From: Parasutterella muris
GTDB taxonomy: Bacteria; Pseudomonadota; Gammaproteobacteria; Burkholderiales; Burkholderiaceae_F
DNA length: 64,000 bases
Assembly (NCBI RefSeq): GCF_009767915.1
Contig: NZ_WSRP01000004.1
Coordinates: forward strand, 1 to 64,000
Reading direction: 5' to 3'
The notes below the pieces were generated by a model. It was not told the origin of the DNA. It saw nothing but the letters and a program-made list of their open reading frames with translations, and did no database searches. Positions 25,788 to 34,197 of the stretch are shown here, in pieces (within the stretch, counting starts at the first letter, position 1; each line of letters starts with the position of its first letter). A program made the translations under genes and the position numbers.

Positions 25788-26467
25788 ACCTCTTTACGGC
25801 CTTTGCCTATGGAGGCGTTCAGCCAGCGTCCGCCTGTAAGATCGATCCGCTCGGATCGGTTTGCCGCGATCGGCACTTCTTGATGCGTCGTGAAAGCGAC
25901 AATGCCGCCTTCGTTGACATGCTGAGCAATCAGATTGGCTAGATTGTCCACGGCCTTCACATCCAGAGCGGTAAAGGGTTCATCCAAAACCCAAAACGGC
26001 GCATGCCGGCTGACATAAAGACGCGCAAGCGCAACCCTTCTTCTCTGTCCCTGTGAAAGATGCCGAGTTAAATTGTTTTCAAAACCGGCAAGCCCGACTT
26101 TCTCCAGCGCCTCATCAGCCTGCTCCGCCGTAATGGGATGCTCTCCGATCTCGCAGTTCACCAGGAGATTTTCACGAGCGGTCAGCTCGTCCTTGACGCC
26201 GTTCAAATGACCGATATAAATCAGGTTCTGCCAGAACTCTTCCTTAAGTTTCAGAATCGCCTTCCCATTCCAAAGAATTTCGCCCTCCTGAGGCTGCATA
26301 AGTCCGACAAGCAGACGCAGAAGCGTCGTCTTTCCGGTTCCGTTCGGACCGGCGATCCTGACCAGAGTCCCTGCAGAGCAGCGGAAACTAAGCTTAGAAA
26401 ATAAAAGCCGTTCCCCTCGGATGCAGCGAATACCTCTGAGCTCCAAATTGGAAGTGTCCTTGGGCAT
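25784..26467 (-). CDS. ccmA: ABC ATPase CcmA
   Basis: The 227-residue ATPase has Walker A GPNGTGKTTLLR (about 40-51), the signature LSQGQRRRVALARL, Walker B FWVLDEP and the switch His in FTTHQE. It powers the CcmAB complex at the inner membrane. It is the first gene of the minus-strand operon ccmABCDEFGHI and lies divergent from the hydrogenase operon. Confidence 0.95.
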   Translation of the reverse strand: MPKDTSNLELRGIRCIRGERLLFSKLSFRCSAGTLVRIAGPNGTGKTTLLRLLVGLMQPQEGEILWNGKAILKLKEEFWQNLIYIGHLNGVKDELTARENLLVNCEIGEHPITAEQADEALEKVGLAGFENNLTRHLSQGQRRRVALARLYVSRHAPFWVLDEPFTALDVKAVDNLANLIAQHVNEGGIVAFTTHQEVPIAANRSERIDLTGGRWLNASIGKGRKEV

Positions 26468-26617
26468 GAATGAAATGAGTTGAATACGGGTTAGGCTAAA
26501 TTTTATGAATCCGCGATTAAACCAACCTTATGAGTACTAGAGCTAAAAGATCGATCCATTGGAGCTCAGAAGACCACGCTTCATACCTATTCCCAAAACG
26601 GTCTATCTTCTAACTTT

Positions 26618-26638
26618 ATGTAACGGAATGCGTTACAT
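26618..26638. promoter_or_regulatory. Interrupted palindrome, probable operator upstream of the hydrogenase genes
   Basis: Perfect eight-base arms ATGTAACG (26618-26625) and CGTTACAT (26631-26638) are separated by GAATG. Size and symmetry fit a dimeric transcription factor site. It lies 170 bp before hyaA and 150 bp before ccmA, so it could control either or both. The binding protein is unknown. Confidence 0.5.
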
Positions 26639-26762
26639 TTAATTCCAGGCTTTTTATATAACTATATGATTAAAAAATAATTTTGCTTTTAAATGCCAAC
26701 TATCAAATATAAGGTTAAACGCTTAGAATGGTAAACAGTTTTTATACGTGTGTATCTAAACC

Positions 26763-26779
26763 CTGCCTGCTTAAGGCAG
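26763..26779 (+). other. Small hairpin in the hydrogenase mRNA leader
   Basis: Arms CTGCCT (26763-26768) and AGGCAG (26774-26779) enclose GCTTA. It lies about 15 bases before the Shine-Dalgarno AGAGAAG of hyaA. It may protect the 5' end or influence translation. Confidence 0.35.
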
Positions 26780-26807
26780 CCCCTGCAACTAAAGAGAAGA
26801 TGCTTCT

Positions 26808-27908
26808 ATGACAGAAACTAATTATCAATTGATGCGGCGGCAAGGAGTCTCGAGACGCAGTTTCCTTAAATTCTGCTCTCTGACAGCCGCTTCCCTCGGG
26901 CTCGGAGCCAACGGCGCAGCGGACATCGCTCATGCGATGGAAACTAAACCCAGAACACCTGTGATCTGGCTTCATGGCCTCGAATGCACTTGCTGTACCG
27001 AATCCTTCATCCGTTCTTACCATCCGCTGACAAAAGACGTCATCCTTTCGATGATTTCTCTTGCTTACGACGACACCCTGATGGCTGCCGCCGGTGAACA
27101 GGACCATCAGGCCCTTGAAGATGTGATGAAAAAGTTCTACGGCAACTACATCCTTGCTGTTGAAGGTTCTCCCTGCCTTGGCGAAGACGGCATGTTCTGT
27201 CTGCCCGGCGGCAAACCCTTCCTCGAAAAACTCCTCCATGTCGCTAAAGGCGCTAAAGCCATTATCGCTTGGGGCTCCTGCTCTTCCTGGGGCTGCATCA
27301 ACACGGCCAAACCGAATCCGACTAAGTCTGTCCCGATCACTGACGTGATCAAAGACAAACCGATCATCCGTGTTCCGGGCTGTCCCCCGATTCCTGAAGT
27401 CATGACGGGCGTGATCACTTACATGCTCACCTATGACCGTCTGCCTCCGGTGGATGCTCAGCTTCGTCCGAAGATGTTCTACGGCCAGCGCAACCACGAT
27501 AAATGCTATCGCCGCGCGCACTTTGACGCCGGCCAGTTCGTTGAAAAATTCGACGATATGGGCGCCAAACTCGGCTACTGCCTCTACAAAGTCGGATGCA
27601 AGGGCCCGATCACATACAACTCCTGCTCTTCAATCCGCTGGAACGATATGCTCTCTTGGCCTGTTGAATCCGGCCATCCCTGCATCGCCTGTTCCGAAGA
27701 CAACTTCTGGGATAAGGGCAGTTTCTATGCTCACGAACCGACTATCCTTCCGCCGAGCTGGGGTCTGGGTATCCAAGCCACAGCTGACAGAGTCGGCTTG
27801 GCCGCTTTGGGCGTCGTCGGCGCTGCCGTCGCAGTTCACGCCGCTGCCAGTGCGGTTGCTCGTGCCAAATCAAAAGAAGTCAACAAGGACATGGGAGTAA
27901 ATGAATAA
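26808..27908 (+). CDS. hyaA: [NiFe] hydrogenase small subunit, oxygen-tolerant type
   Basis: The 366-residue electron-transfer subunit has a Tat signal (SRRSFLKF at 15-22) cleaved after AHA (43). Mature numbering then matches Ralstonia HoxK and E. coli HyaA exactly. The six proximal-cluster cysteines are C60, C62, C63, C158, C163 and C192 (mature 17, 19, 20, 115, 120, 149). C19 and C120 are the two extra ones that make the [4Fe-3S] cluster of O2-tolerant group 1d enzymes, visible as ECTCCTES and GSCSSWGC. Medial and distal cluster ligands follow ([20 protein letters not shown]). A C-terminal helix (about 328-351) anchors the enzyme to the membrane next to the cytochrome b. The stop overlaps the hyaB start as TAATG. 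Confidence 0.96.
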   Translation: MTETNYQLMRRQGVSRRSFLKFCSLTAASLGLGANGAADIAHAMETKPRTPVIWLHGLECTCCTESFIRSYHPLTKDVILSMISLAYDDTLMAAAGEQDHQALEDVMKKFYGNYILAVEGSPCLGEDGMFCLPGGKPFLEKLLHVAKGAKAIIAWGSCSSWGCINTAKPNPTKSVPITDVIKDKPIIRVPGCPPIPEVMTGVITYMLTYDRLPPVDAQLRPKMFYGQRNHDKCYRRAHFDAGQFVEKFDDMGAKLGYCLYKVGCKGPITYNSCSSIRWNDMLSWPVESGHPCIACSEDNFWDKGSFYAHEPTILPPSWGLGIQATADRVGLAALGVVGAAVAVHAAASAVARAKSKEVNKDMGVNE

Positions 27909-29680
27909 TGGCAAACAAGAAAGTTGTTGTTGACCCGATCACCCGAATCGAAGGTCACTTACGTATGCAAGCCGTCCTCGATGAAAACAATGTCATTGTC
28001 GACGCAATGTCTACCGGCACAATGTGGCGCGGCCTCGAAGTTATTCTTAAAGGACGCGATCCGCGCGATGCATGGGCTTTTGTGGAACGTGTCTGCGGTG
28101 TCTGTACCGGCGTTCACGCCCTTTCTGCGGTTCGTGCGGTTGAAGACGCTCTCGGAATCAAGATTCCTAAGAACGCAAACATCATCCGCAACCTGATGAA
28201 TGCGACCCTTTACGCTCAGGACCATCTGACACACTTCTATCAGCTTCACGGCCTTGACTGGATCGACGTTGTCAACGCTTTGAGCGCCGACCCGAAAAAG
28301 ACCAGCGAACTGCAGCAGTCCATCTCCAGCCACGCACTTTCTTCTCCGGCTTACTTCAAAGAAGTTCAGGACCGTCTGAAGAAATTCGTTGCCAGCGGCC
28401 AGCTTGGTATCTTCGCTAACGCTTACTGGGGCAACCCCGCATACAAGCTTCCTCCGGAAGTGAACCTGCTCGGCGTAACCCACTATCTCGAAAGCTTGGA
28501 CTTCCAGCGCGAGATCGTTAAAGTTCACGCGATCCTCGGCGGCAAGAACCCGCATCCGAACTATCTGGTCGGCGGTGTTCCCTGCCCGATTAATATGAAC
28601 GACACCGGCGCCCAGGGCATCATGATCAACCAGGTCTGGATGAACTTCATGCGCGATGTGGCTAAGTCCACCATCAAATTCATCAATGAAGTCTATTACC
28701 CTGATTTGATGGCTATGGCCCACTACTACAGAGATTGGTTCAAGATCGGCGGCGGACTCTCCAATCAGAATCTGCTTTGCTACGGCGATTTCCCGCTGTA
28801 TGCCAATGACCTCTCTGAAAAGAGCCTGCTCATGCCGAACGGCGCCATCATCGACGGCAAGCTCAACGAAATCCATCCGGTTGACCTTAAGGATCCGGAA
28901 CAGATCAAGGAATTCGTTGATCACGCCTGGTACAAATATCCGCAGCCTGACGCCGGTCTGCATCCGTGGGACGGTATCACCGATCCGAACTTTGATCTCG
29001 GCAAAGCCGGTGTTGACTACGAAGGCACCAAGACCGACATCAAGTGGCTCGGTGCTGAAGGCCGCTACTCCTGGATTAAAGCTCCGCGCTGGAACGGTCA
29101 CGCGATGGAAACCGGTCCTCTTGCACGTATGGTCGTCGCTTATGCGAAGGGCATGCCGCGTCAGAAAGACTTGGTTGATCAGGCGCTCAAGCAAGCCGGC
29201 GTTCCTGTCGAAGCCCTCTTCTCCACCCTCGGCCGTACGCTTGCCAGAGGCCTGGAATGCAGAATGGCTGCCGACATGATGCTCGAATTCATCAACGACC
29301 TCGAAGCCAACATTAAAGCGGGTGATGAAGTCGCTGCCGATATGAGCAAGTGGGAACCGAGCACATGGCCTCAGGGCGCCCTTAAAGGCGTCGGCCCGGC
29401 CGAAGCTCCCCGCGGTGCGCTTGGCCACTGGTGCGTCATTAAAGACGGCGTTATCGAAAACTGGCAGGCGGTTGTTCCCTCCACTTGGAACGCCAGCCCG
29501 CGTGATCCGAAGGGCCAGCTCGGCGCTTATGAAGCCGCTCTGCTCGGCACACCGGTTGGTATTCCTGACCAGCCGCTGGAAATCCTCCGTACGATCCACA
29601 GTTTTGACCCGTGCCTGGCCTGCGCCACACACGTTATGTCTAAAGACGGCGAAGAACTCTGTACAGTTCAAGTCCGTTAA
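27908..29680 (+). CDS. hyaB: [NiFe] hydrogenase large subunit
   Basis: The 590-residue catalytic subunit oxidises H2 at a Ni-Fe(CN)2CO centre on the periplasmic side. The four Ni-binding cysteines are in RVCGVC (C63, C66) and DPCLAC (C569, C572). RIEGHLR near the N-terminus is the other family signature. After H575 there is a 15-residue tail ([10 protein letters not shown]...), the piece removed by the maturation protease HyaD after nickel insertion. It has no signal peptide and is carried through Tat by the small subunit. Confidence 0.97.
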   Translation: MANKKVVVDPITRIEGHLRMQAVLDENNVIVDAMSTGTMWRGLEVILKGRDPRDAWAFVERVCGVCTGVHALSAVRAVEDALGIKIPKNANIIRNLMNATLYAQDHLTHFYQLHGLDWIDVVNALSADPKKTSELQQSISSHALSSPAYFKEVQDRLKKFVASGQLGIFANAYWGNPAYKLPPEVNLLGVTHYLESLDFQREIVKVHAILGGKNPHPNYLVGGVPCPINMNDTGAQGIMINQVWMNFMRDVAKSTIKFINEVYYPDLMAMAHYYRDWFKIGGGLSNQNLLCYGDFPLYANDLSEKSLLMPNGAIIDGKLNEIHPVDLKDPEQIKEFVDHAWYKYPQPDAGLHPWDGITDPNFDLGKAGVDYEGTKTDIKWLGAEGRYSWIKAPRWNGHAMETGPLARMVVAYAKGMPRQKDLVDQALKQAGVPVEALFSTLGRTLARGLECRMAADMMLEFINDLEANIKAGDEVAADMSKWEPSTWPQGALKGVGPAEAPRGALGHWCVIKDGVIENWQAVVPSTWNASPRDPKGQLGAYEAALLGTPVGIPDQPLEILRTIHSFDPCLACATHVMSKDGEELCTVQVR

Positions 29681-29692
29681 TTGGGAGGTTTT

Positions 29693-30439
29693 ATGAAAAT
29701 CTCGAAATGGTCTTACGAAATCGAAGAAGGCCCGATCGAGCCCGTATATGTGTATGAAGCTCCTGTACGCTTCTGGCATTGGGCCCAGTGTCTCGCCTTT
29801 TTCATGCTCGTAGTCACCGGATTCCTAATCGGCTGGCCGCCTATTCCGAACTATGCCGAGACATGGAATACTTACTTCTTCGGGCACATACTCCTCCTGC
29901 ACTTTGTCTTCGGTATGCTTTTCTCCGTACTGATGCTCTACCGTATTTACTGGGCATTTGTCGGCAACAAGTATTCCCGCATGATCTTCCTGCTGCCCTT
30001 CTGGGACATGCAGTGGATCAAGGGCATCTTCGGAACGGCTTTCTATTATCTGTTCCTCAATAAGCACCCGAAAGAGTACGTGGGCCACAACCCGCTTGCT
30101 CAGACAGCAATGTGCTTAATGTATGTGCTTGGTTCTATCGCCATCATCATCACCGGTTTCGGTCTTTATGCCGAACAGTGGGGATGGGACACCGGCTGGA
30201 TGAGCTGGTTCGGATGGGTTACTGCCTGGATGGGCGGCCCTCAGGTCGTTCGTACCACACACCATCTGCTGATGTACTACCTCTTGATCTTCCTCTGCGC
30301 TCACCTTTACATGAGCTTCCGTGAAGACATCATGGGCGGCGGTACTCAGGTCTCAACGATGATTAACGGCATTCGCTTCTTTAAGGAGCCGATTCCGCAG
30401 CCCGGCAACAATGTTGCCCCGGCTCAGAAGAAAGCCTAA
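29693..30439 (+). CDS. hyaC: Ni/Fe-hydrogenase cytochrome b subunit
   Basis: The 248-residue di-heme cytochrome b has four membrane helices and passes electrons from the small subunit to quinone. Conserved histidines are in RFWHWAQ, FGHILLLHF and RTTHHLLMYYL, with CAHLYMSFRED near the end. I chose ATG 29693, which follows a strong GGGAGG Shine-Dalgarno. The frame is open a few codons upstream to a TTG at 29681 that lies within that site. It corresponds to Ralstonia hoxZ. Confidence 0.94.
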   Translation: MKISKWSYEIEEGPIEPVYVYEAPVRFWHWAQCLAFFMLVVTGFLIGWPPIPNYAETWNTYFFGHILLLHFVFGMLFSVLMLYRIYWAFVGNKYSRMIFLLPFWDMQWIKGIFGTAFYYLFLNKHPKEYVGHNPLAQTAMCLMYVLGSIAIIITGFGLYAEQWGWDTGWMSWFGWVTAWMGGPQVVRTTHHLLMYYLLIFLCAHLYMSFREDIMGGGTQVSTMINGIRFFKEPIPQPGNNVAPAQKKA

Positions 30440-30457
30440 CCTTACAGCGATAGTGTT

Positions 30458-30817
30458 ATGACAAACAAAAACGACCGTGTGAAGGAAAATTCCATTCCGC
30501 TCCGCGGTCGTTTTTCGCGTTCCTCAAGAAGTGCTCCGCACCCCGGAGCCTTTCTTGAGTCACGTTTTTTAGAACCGCTCAATATCACACAGTCTCAGCT
30601 TGCCCTCGCCCTCGGCGTCTCCAGACGACGAATTAATGAGCTCATTGTAGGCAAGCGCTCCATTACAACAGATACCGCCATCCGGCTTGCCTGTTTCTTT
30701 AAAACGGAGCCTGAATTCTGGCTGATGCTGCAGATGCGCTGGGACCTTCATGTCGCGCTTGAAAAAGAAGCGGAAGAATCCTTGCAAATCAAAGAGAACA
30801 AAGAATCGGCGCATTAA
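30458..30817 (+). CDS. XRE/HigA-family DNA-binding protein
   Basis: The 119-residue protein has a HigA-like helix-turn-helix: HPGAFLESRFLEPLNITQSQLALALGVSRRRINELIVGKRSI (about 27-68), followed by TTDTAIRLACFFKTEPEFWLMLQ. No HigB-type toxin gene lies on either side, so it is an orphan antitoxin-like regulator. It sits between the structural (hyaABC) and the accessory hydrogenase genes, a place where Ralstonia hoxKGZMLO has no such gene. GTG 30479 is an alternative start. The first codons overlap a terminator-like inverted repeat. A role in regulating this locus is plausible but inferred. Confidence 0.82.
   Translation: MTNKNDRVKENSIPLRGRFSRSSRSAPHPGAFLESRFLEPLNITQSQLALALGVSRRRINELIVGKRSITTDTAIRLACFFKTEPEFWLMLQMRWDLHVALEKEAEESLQIKENKESAH
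30467..30515 (+). terminator. Terminator-like inverted repeat inside the start of the XRE gene
   Basis: Eleven-base perfect arms AAAAACGACCG (30467-30477) and CGGTCGTTTTT (30505-30515) with a 27-base loop. The right arm ends in TTTTT, as in an intrinsic terminator, and the left A-run makes it bidirectional. It lies 28 bp after the hyaC stop but within codons 4-20 of the XRE frame, so it probably causes partial termination after hyaABC. Confidence 0.5.
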
Positions 30818-30916
30818 TGGATTTCGGCATTTTATCTTGTTTCCGACTGCCTAAAATCTTCCTTTTGACGCATTTCCTTAACGCTTCTTTTTTAATTGCC
30901 CTCCCATAAAGCTTTT

Positions 30917-30928
30917 CGGATTAATCCG
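30917..30928. promoter_or_regulatory. 12-bp palindrome upstream of the hyaD promoter
   Basis: CGGATTAATCCG is a perfect palindrome, located between the XRE gene and the hyaD promoter, about 50 bp upstream of the -35 element. It could be an operator for the adjacent XRE protein, a guess from position only. Confidence 0.35.
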
Positions 30929-30978
30929 TAAAAACACAGCTCAATTTAGTTACATTTTTAAATTCCTCGATACAAGGG

Positions 30979-31007
30979 TTTACACTACGTTCTGTCTGAT
31001 TTATCCT
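30979..31007 (+). promoter_or_regulatory. Probable sigma-70 promoter of the hyaD-hypE unit
   Basis: TTTACA (30979-30984) and TATCCT (31002-31007) are separated by 17 bases. Transcription would begin near 31014, giving a leader of about 33 nt that contains the AGAGGA Shine-Dalgarno of hyaD. It would let the maturation genes be expressed apart from hyaABC. Confidence 0.55.
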
Positions 31008-31046
31008 GAAAAGTAACTAGATCGGTGGCAGATTAAAGAGGATTAC

Positions 31047-31688
31047 ATGAACACAGTAAAAGACATCCCTTGTTTAGTTCTTGGCATCGGCAATATTCTC
31101 TGGGCCGACGAGGGTTTCGGCGTCAGAGCGGTTGAACAGTTCAACAGTAAATATGCGCTGACCGATGTCAATAATCTTGTTGCGGACGGCGGTACGCTCG
31201 GCATGTATTTGTTCGATCGAATCTGCCGCACAGAAAATCTTCTGGTTTTTGACTGCTGCGACTTCCACGGTGCGCCGGGCGAACTGACCGTACTGCGCAA
31301 TGACGACATCCGCATCTGGACCTCGACCAAAATTTCTCCGCATCAGGACGGAATGAATGATCTGCTCGCCGCGGCCATGCTTCGCGGATGCGAACCTAAA
31401 GAAATCGCCGTCGTCGGATTCCAGCCGGTTCTGCTTGACGACTACGGCGGATCCCTATCTCAGAAAGCCAAAGATGTCATCCCTCAGGCGGTCGCAGACG
31501 GCTATCACATTCTTCGCGAATGGGACGTCGGTGTACGCGAGCGCAGTGAAAACGAAACCGTCCCCGCTCTGATGGACGCCGAGTGTCTCAATATTAAAAA
31601 TTATGAAGAAGGCAGACCGACTCCGGAGGAAGCCTGCCGTGAAGGCGATATTCGTTTTGCGCATCTGAATGTAAAACGGAGCGAATAA
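31047..31688 (+). CDS. hyaD: Hydrogenase maturation endopeptidase HyaD
   Basis: The 213-residue nickel-dependent protease trims the C-terminal tail of the large subunit once nickel is in place. Family features are LGIGNILWADEGFGVRA (Glu nickel ligand), VFDCCDF (Asp ligand) and SPHQDGMND (His ligand). The C-terminal 50 residues extend beyond the usual core. It corresponds to Ralstonia hoxM. The stop overlaps the next ATG as TAATG. Confidence 0.93.
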   Translation: MNTVKDIPCLVLGIGNILWADEGFGVRAVEQFNSKYALTDVNNLVADGGTLGMYLFDRICRTENLLVFDCCDFHGAPGELTVLRNDDIRIWTSTKISPHQDGMNDLLAAAMLRGCEPKEIAVVGFQPVLLDDYGGSLSQKAKDVIPQAVADGYHILREWDVGVRERSENETVPALMDAECLNIKNYEEGRPTPEEACREGDIRFAHLNVKRSE

Positions 31689-32008
31689 TGTGCGTCGGAA
31701 TTCCTATGCAAGTGAAATCTCTTCCCTCTGAAGGAAGAGCCGTCTGCGTCGGACGAGGTCAGACGGAAAATCTTGACGTCATGCTGCTCGGCAATGTCGA
31801 AGCGGGCGACTGGGTCCTTGCCTGGAACGGCATGGCCGTAAAAAAAATCACGCCCGAAAGAGCGGTACAGGTTGACAAAGCGCTTGACGCGGTGGAGGCC
31901 GCGATGAACGGAGGAACTCCAGATGTCAATGACGCATTTGCCGACATTGTCGCAAATACCGGAAAACTTCCTCCGCACCTGCAGAAACAACTGGAAGGGA
32001 AAAAATAA
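31688..32008 (+). CDS. hupF: HypC/HupF-type chaperone, first copy
   Basis: The 106-residue protein begins MCVGIPMQV, and its Cys2 carries or hands over the Fe(CN)2CO unit. The OB-like HypC core covers about 1-70 and a C-terminal extension (about 71-106) is absent from the second copy at 38950. It corresponds to HoxL/HupF, the HypC paralogue dedicated to the O2-tolerant membrane-bound enzyme. One-base overlaps link it to hyaD and hyaE. Confidence 0.92.
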   Translation: MCVGIPMQVKSLPSEGRAVCVGRGQTENLDVMLLGNVEAGDWVLAWNGMAVKKITPERAVQVDKALDAVEAAMNGGTPDVNDAFADIVANTGKLPPHLQKQLEGKK

Positions 32009-32454
32009 TGGAACTCTTTGCCGTTTCCCCAAAAATCGATTTATACAGCCACCCGCTTTATCTGCGGATGATCAATGAACACGGATTCGAAGCCTGCGAC
32101 GCGGAAACGCTGCCGAACTTTTTAGAGAAGCCCGGTCTTTCCATGGTCGTCTTTGTCGAAGACCCCAACCGCATGAAAGAAACGATGGACGCGCTGGTCA
32201 TCGGACCCGAACTTGCCAAATCCTGCGCGCTGATTGAGCATCGGGCGATCGTCGGACCTCCCAATGCACGCCGCATCGCCGTGAAATACGGTTTCAAGCG
32301 CTGGCCCGCGATGGTCTTTTTCCGCGACGGTAAATACCTCGGCGCGGTTGACGGTCTGCGCCTTTGGGCCGATCTGGTGAAAGAAACCGATGAAATCATT
32401 CACAGCGAACCCTCTTATCCGCCTTCCATCGGCATTCCCGTTCGTTCTATTTAA
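32008..32454 (+). CDS. hyaE: HyaE/HupG thioredoxin-like small-subunit chaperone
   Basis: The 148-residue protein has a thioredoxin-like fold without a CxxC active site (the cis-Pro region RWPAMVFFRDGKYLGAV is present). HyaE/HoxO proteins bind the small-subunit Tat precursor and hold it until maturation is complete. It corresponds to hoxO. Start overlaps the hupF stop. Confidence 0.9.
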   Translation: MELFAVSPKIDLYSHPLYLRMINEHGFEACDAETLPNFLEKPGLSMVVFVEDPNRMKETMDALVIGPELAKSCALIEHRAIVGPPNARRIAVKYGFKRWPAMVFFRDGKYLGAVDGLRLWADLVKETDEIIHSEPSYPPSIGIPVRSI

Positions 32455-32481
32455 CCATTTTGCTTTAAACCGTACAGAACT

Positions 32482-33390
32482 ATGTCCATCAGTCCAATAT
32501 CCATTCCTATCAATTTGGTCGGCCCGGGCTCTCAGCCCGATCGCTCTGTCGCGAACACAATCGGCGTGCCCGACACAGTTGACACCTTCAGCGCTCCGCT
32601 GACTCCGGAAATTGCCGATAAGGAAACCGCGATTAAATGCCGTCAGTTCTTTATCGATCTGTATGACGAAATGCGTCTGTGGAACACGGACAGCGGAGAC
32701 GCCGGCCCTGCTTTCGCACTGAATCAGTTCGATACCCAGACGATCGGTCTTATCAATCAGATGCTTGGCGAAGGCGAAGTCTCGATCCGCATCACAATCC
32801 CCAATGACACGTTCGACGAAATCCGCATTCAGGAGTCCGTCTACGTAGGTGTTTGGCGCGTGCGTTATTTCCGCGAAGGAAGACCGATTGCCGATCAGGT
32901 TGAAGTGAGCGCGATTCCATCCTGTGTCGCAGAAGCCGCTTACGCCACAAGCAGACCCGGACTGCTTCCCGTCGAACCCGGTCCGGAAGCGATGAACAGT
33001 CCTGCGATTTTGGCGGAACTAAAGACCGCGCTCAAGGATTGGGCACCGGGCTCGCCTGCCTTTACCGTCAACCTCAGTCATCTTCCCATGTCGGCTGAAG
33101 ACCATCAGGTCATTGACAAAGCGGTCGGAGAAGGCGCCGTCTACATCATTTCCAGAGGATTCGGCAACTGCAGAATCTCTTCTACCGATGTTCGTCATCT
33201 CTGGCGTGTTCAGTATCTGAACAACGCGCCGACGCGCCTCATGATTCTGAACACACTCGTCGTTTCAGGACTTCCTGAAGAGGCAATGGCAGCAAGCGAA
33301 GACTTGGAGGATTCCGTCGCTCGAATCAAAGAGCTCATTGAATGGGTCACTCAGAGCTGGGAACTTCCTGCTGTGGAGCTTCAGTCATGA
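32482..33390 (+). CDS. hyaF: Hydrogenase expression/assembly protein HyaF/HupH
   Basis: The 302-residue cytoplasmic accessory protein matches HupH/HoxQ in order and sequence character: an N-terminal linker, then GEVSIRI...[15 protein letters not shown] and, as an internal repeat, [31 protein letters not shown]. Duplicated halves are characteristic of the family. It helps assemble the small subunit under oxygen, with HyaE. The stop overlaps the rubredoxin start (ATGA). Confidence 0.9.
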   Translation: MSISPISIPINLVGPGSQPDRSVANTIGVPDTVDTFSAPLTPEIADKETAIKCRQFFIDLYDEMRLWNTDSGDAGPAFALNQFDTQTIGLINQMLGEGEVSIRITIPNDTFDEIRIQESVYVGVWRVRYFREGRPIADQVEVSAIPSCVAEAAYATSRPGLLPVEPGPEAMNSPAILAELKTALKDWAPGSPAFTVNLSHLPMSAEDHQVIDKAVGEGAVYIISRGFGNCRISSTDVRHLWRVQYLNNAPTRLMILNTLVVSGLPEEAMAASEDLEDSVARIKELIEWVTQSWELPAVELQS

Positions 33391-33644
33391 TGCACACTTT
33401 TGACGGAACTTTCCTCGGAGACAACTCCAAACTCAAGGACGACGACTGCCTTGAGTGCAAAGTCTGTCATTACGTCTACGACCCGAAAATCGGCGATATT
33501 GATCAGAACATCATGCCGGGAACACCGTTTTCTCAGCTGCCCGAGTACTGGAACTGTCCAGTATGCGGCTGCGAGAGAGATTTATTTTTAGTGGTACCCA
33601 AGAATTATGAACGAGACAAAGACTCCGGCTACTCCGCAAAATGA
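33387..33644 (+). CDS. hupI: Rubredoxin-type protein HupI/HoxR
   Basis: The 85-residue protein has the two rubredoxin iron ligand pairs CKVC (in [13 protein letters not shown]) and CPVC (in [12 protein letters not shown]). HoxR/HupI is found with O2-tolerant hydrogenases and is needed for building or keeping the special proximal cluster under oxygen. I start it at ATG 33387, overlapping the hyaF stop. The frame is open further upstream within hyaF but those residues are not part of the family. Confidence 0.92.
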   Translation: MMHTFDGTFLGDNSKLKDDDCLECKVCHYVYDPKIGDIDQNIMPGTPFSQLPEYWNCPVCGCERDLFLVVPKNYERDKDSGYSAK

Positions 33645-34197
33645 GGAGCCGTGGGAACCTAATCCGGCTTTGAGGCTGGAACGCGGATTTGAACGCATTT
33701 GGAAGACCCGCATGATGGGCCTGCCGATGCTTCATCCGCGTGTCCGAGTCCAGGCGGTCGGGTTCCGGCGCTGGAAGTATTTCTGGCTCGGAGTCATTGT
33801 CACACCCTGGTGCATGAACCTGATCCTCAGCAAAGGACAGCCTTCAAAATGGAAGTCCGTTGCCGAGGGCAGAAGGCTGAACTATCCGTTTCCCGCGGGG
33901 CTCTATGACTTTATCTGCGTCCGCGACCGCATTCTCGGTGAATACCAAATGTGCTCACTCATGTCGCCGCTTGATGAAGTTGTCGCCGATCATGAAATGG
34001 CTGTCGAAATCGCCAAGTATTCGCTTGATGAGCTGATGAAGCCCGCGGGTGAGCCGGAGCTCGGAACGCCGATTCCGGCGTTTGAAAAGGAAACGGATCC
34101 GGAAGCGATTGAAAAAGCGGTCTCCGCGGCAATTGAGAGACCTATCTCTAGAAGGGCTTTTCTGAGCCCCCGAAAAAAAGAGGAGGAAGAATCATGA
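33607..34197 (+). CDS. hybE: [NiFe]-hydrogenase assembly chaperone HybE/HupJ
   Basis: The 196-residue protein has the HybE/HoxT core: [46 protein letters not shown] and the [17 protein letters not shown] segment. It acts in assembly or Tat export of the hydrogenase subunits. The ATG lies 38 bases inside the rubredoxin frame, a longer overlap than elsewhere in the operon. A charged C-terminal extension (about 150-196) ends in RKKEEEES. Confidence 0.88.
   Translation: MNETKTPATPQNEEPWEPNPALRLERGFERIWKTRMMGLPMLHPRVRVQAVGFRRWKYFWLGVIVTPWCMNLILSKGQPSKWKSVAEGRRLNYPFPAGLYDFICVRDRILGEYQMCSLMSPLDEVVADHEMAVEIAKYSLDELMKPAGEPELGTPIPAFEKETDPEAIEKAVSAAIERPISRRAFLSPRKKEEEES

Larger units (their letters stand above)
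26468..26807. other. Divergent regulatory region between ccmA and the hydrogenase operon
   Basis: About 340 bp without a gene. It contains a 21-bp interrupted palindrome (26618-26638), a possible plus-strand promoter (TTGCTT at 26683-26688 with an AT-rich -10 near 26706-26713) and a leader hairpin at 26763-26779. I see no -24/-12 sigma-54 element, although Ralstonia hydrogenase operons use one. Confidence 0.55.

Noticed and set aside
30458-30817. HigBA toxin-antitoxin pair
   Set aside because: No small toxin frame lies on either side; hyaC and hyaD flank it.
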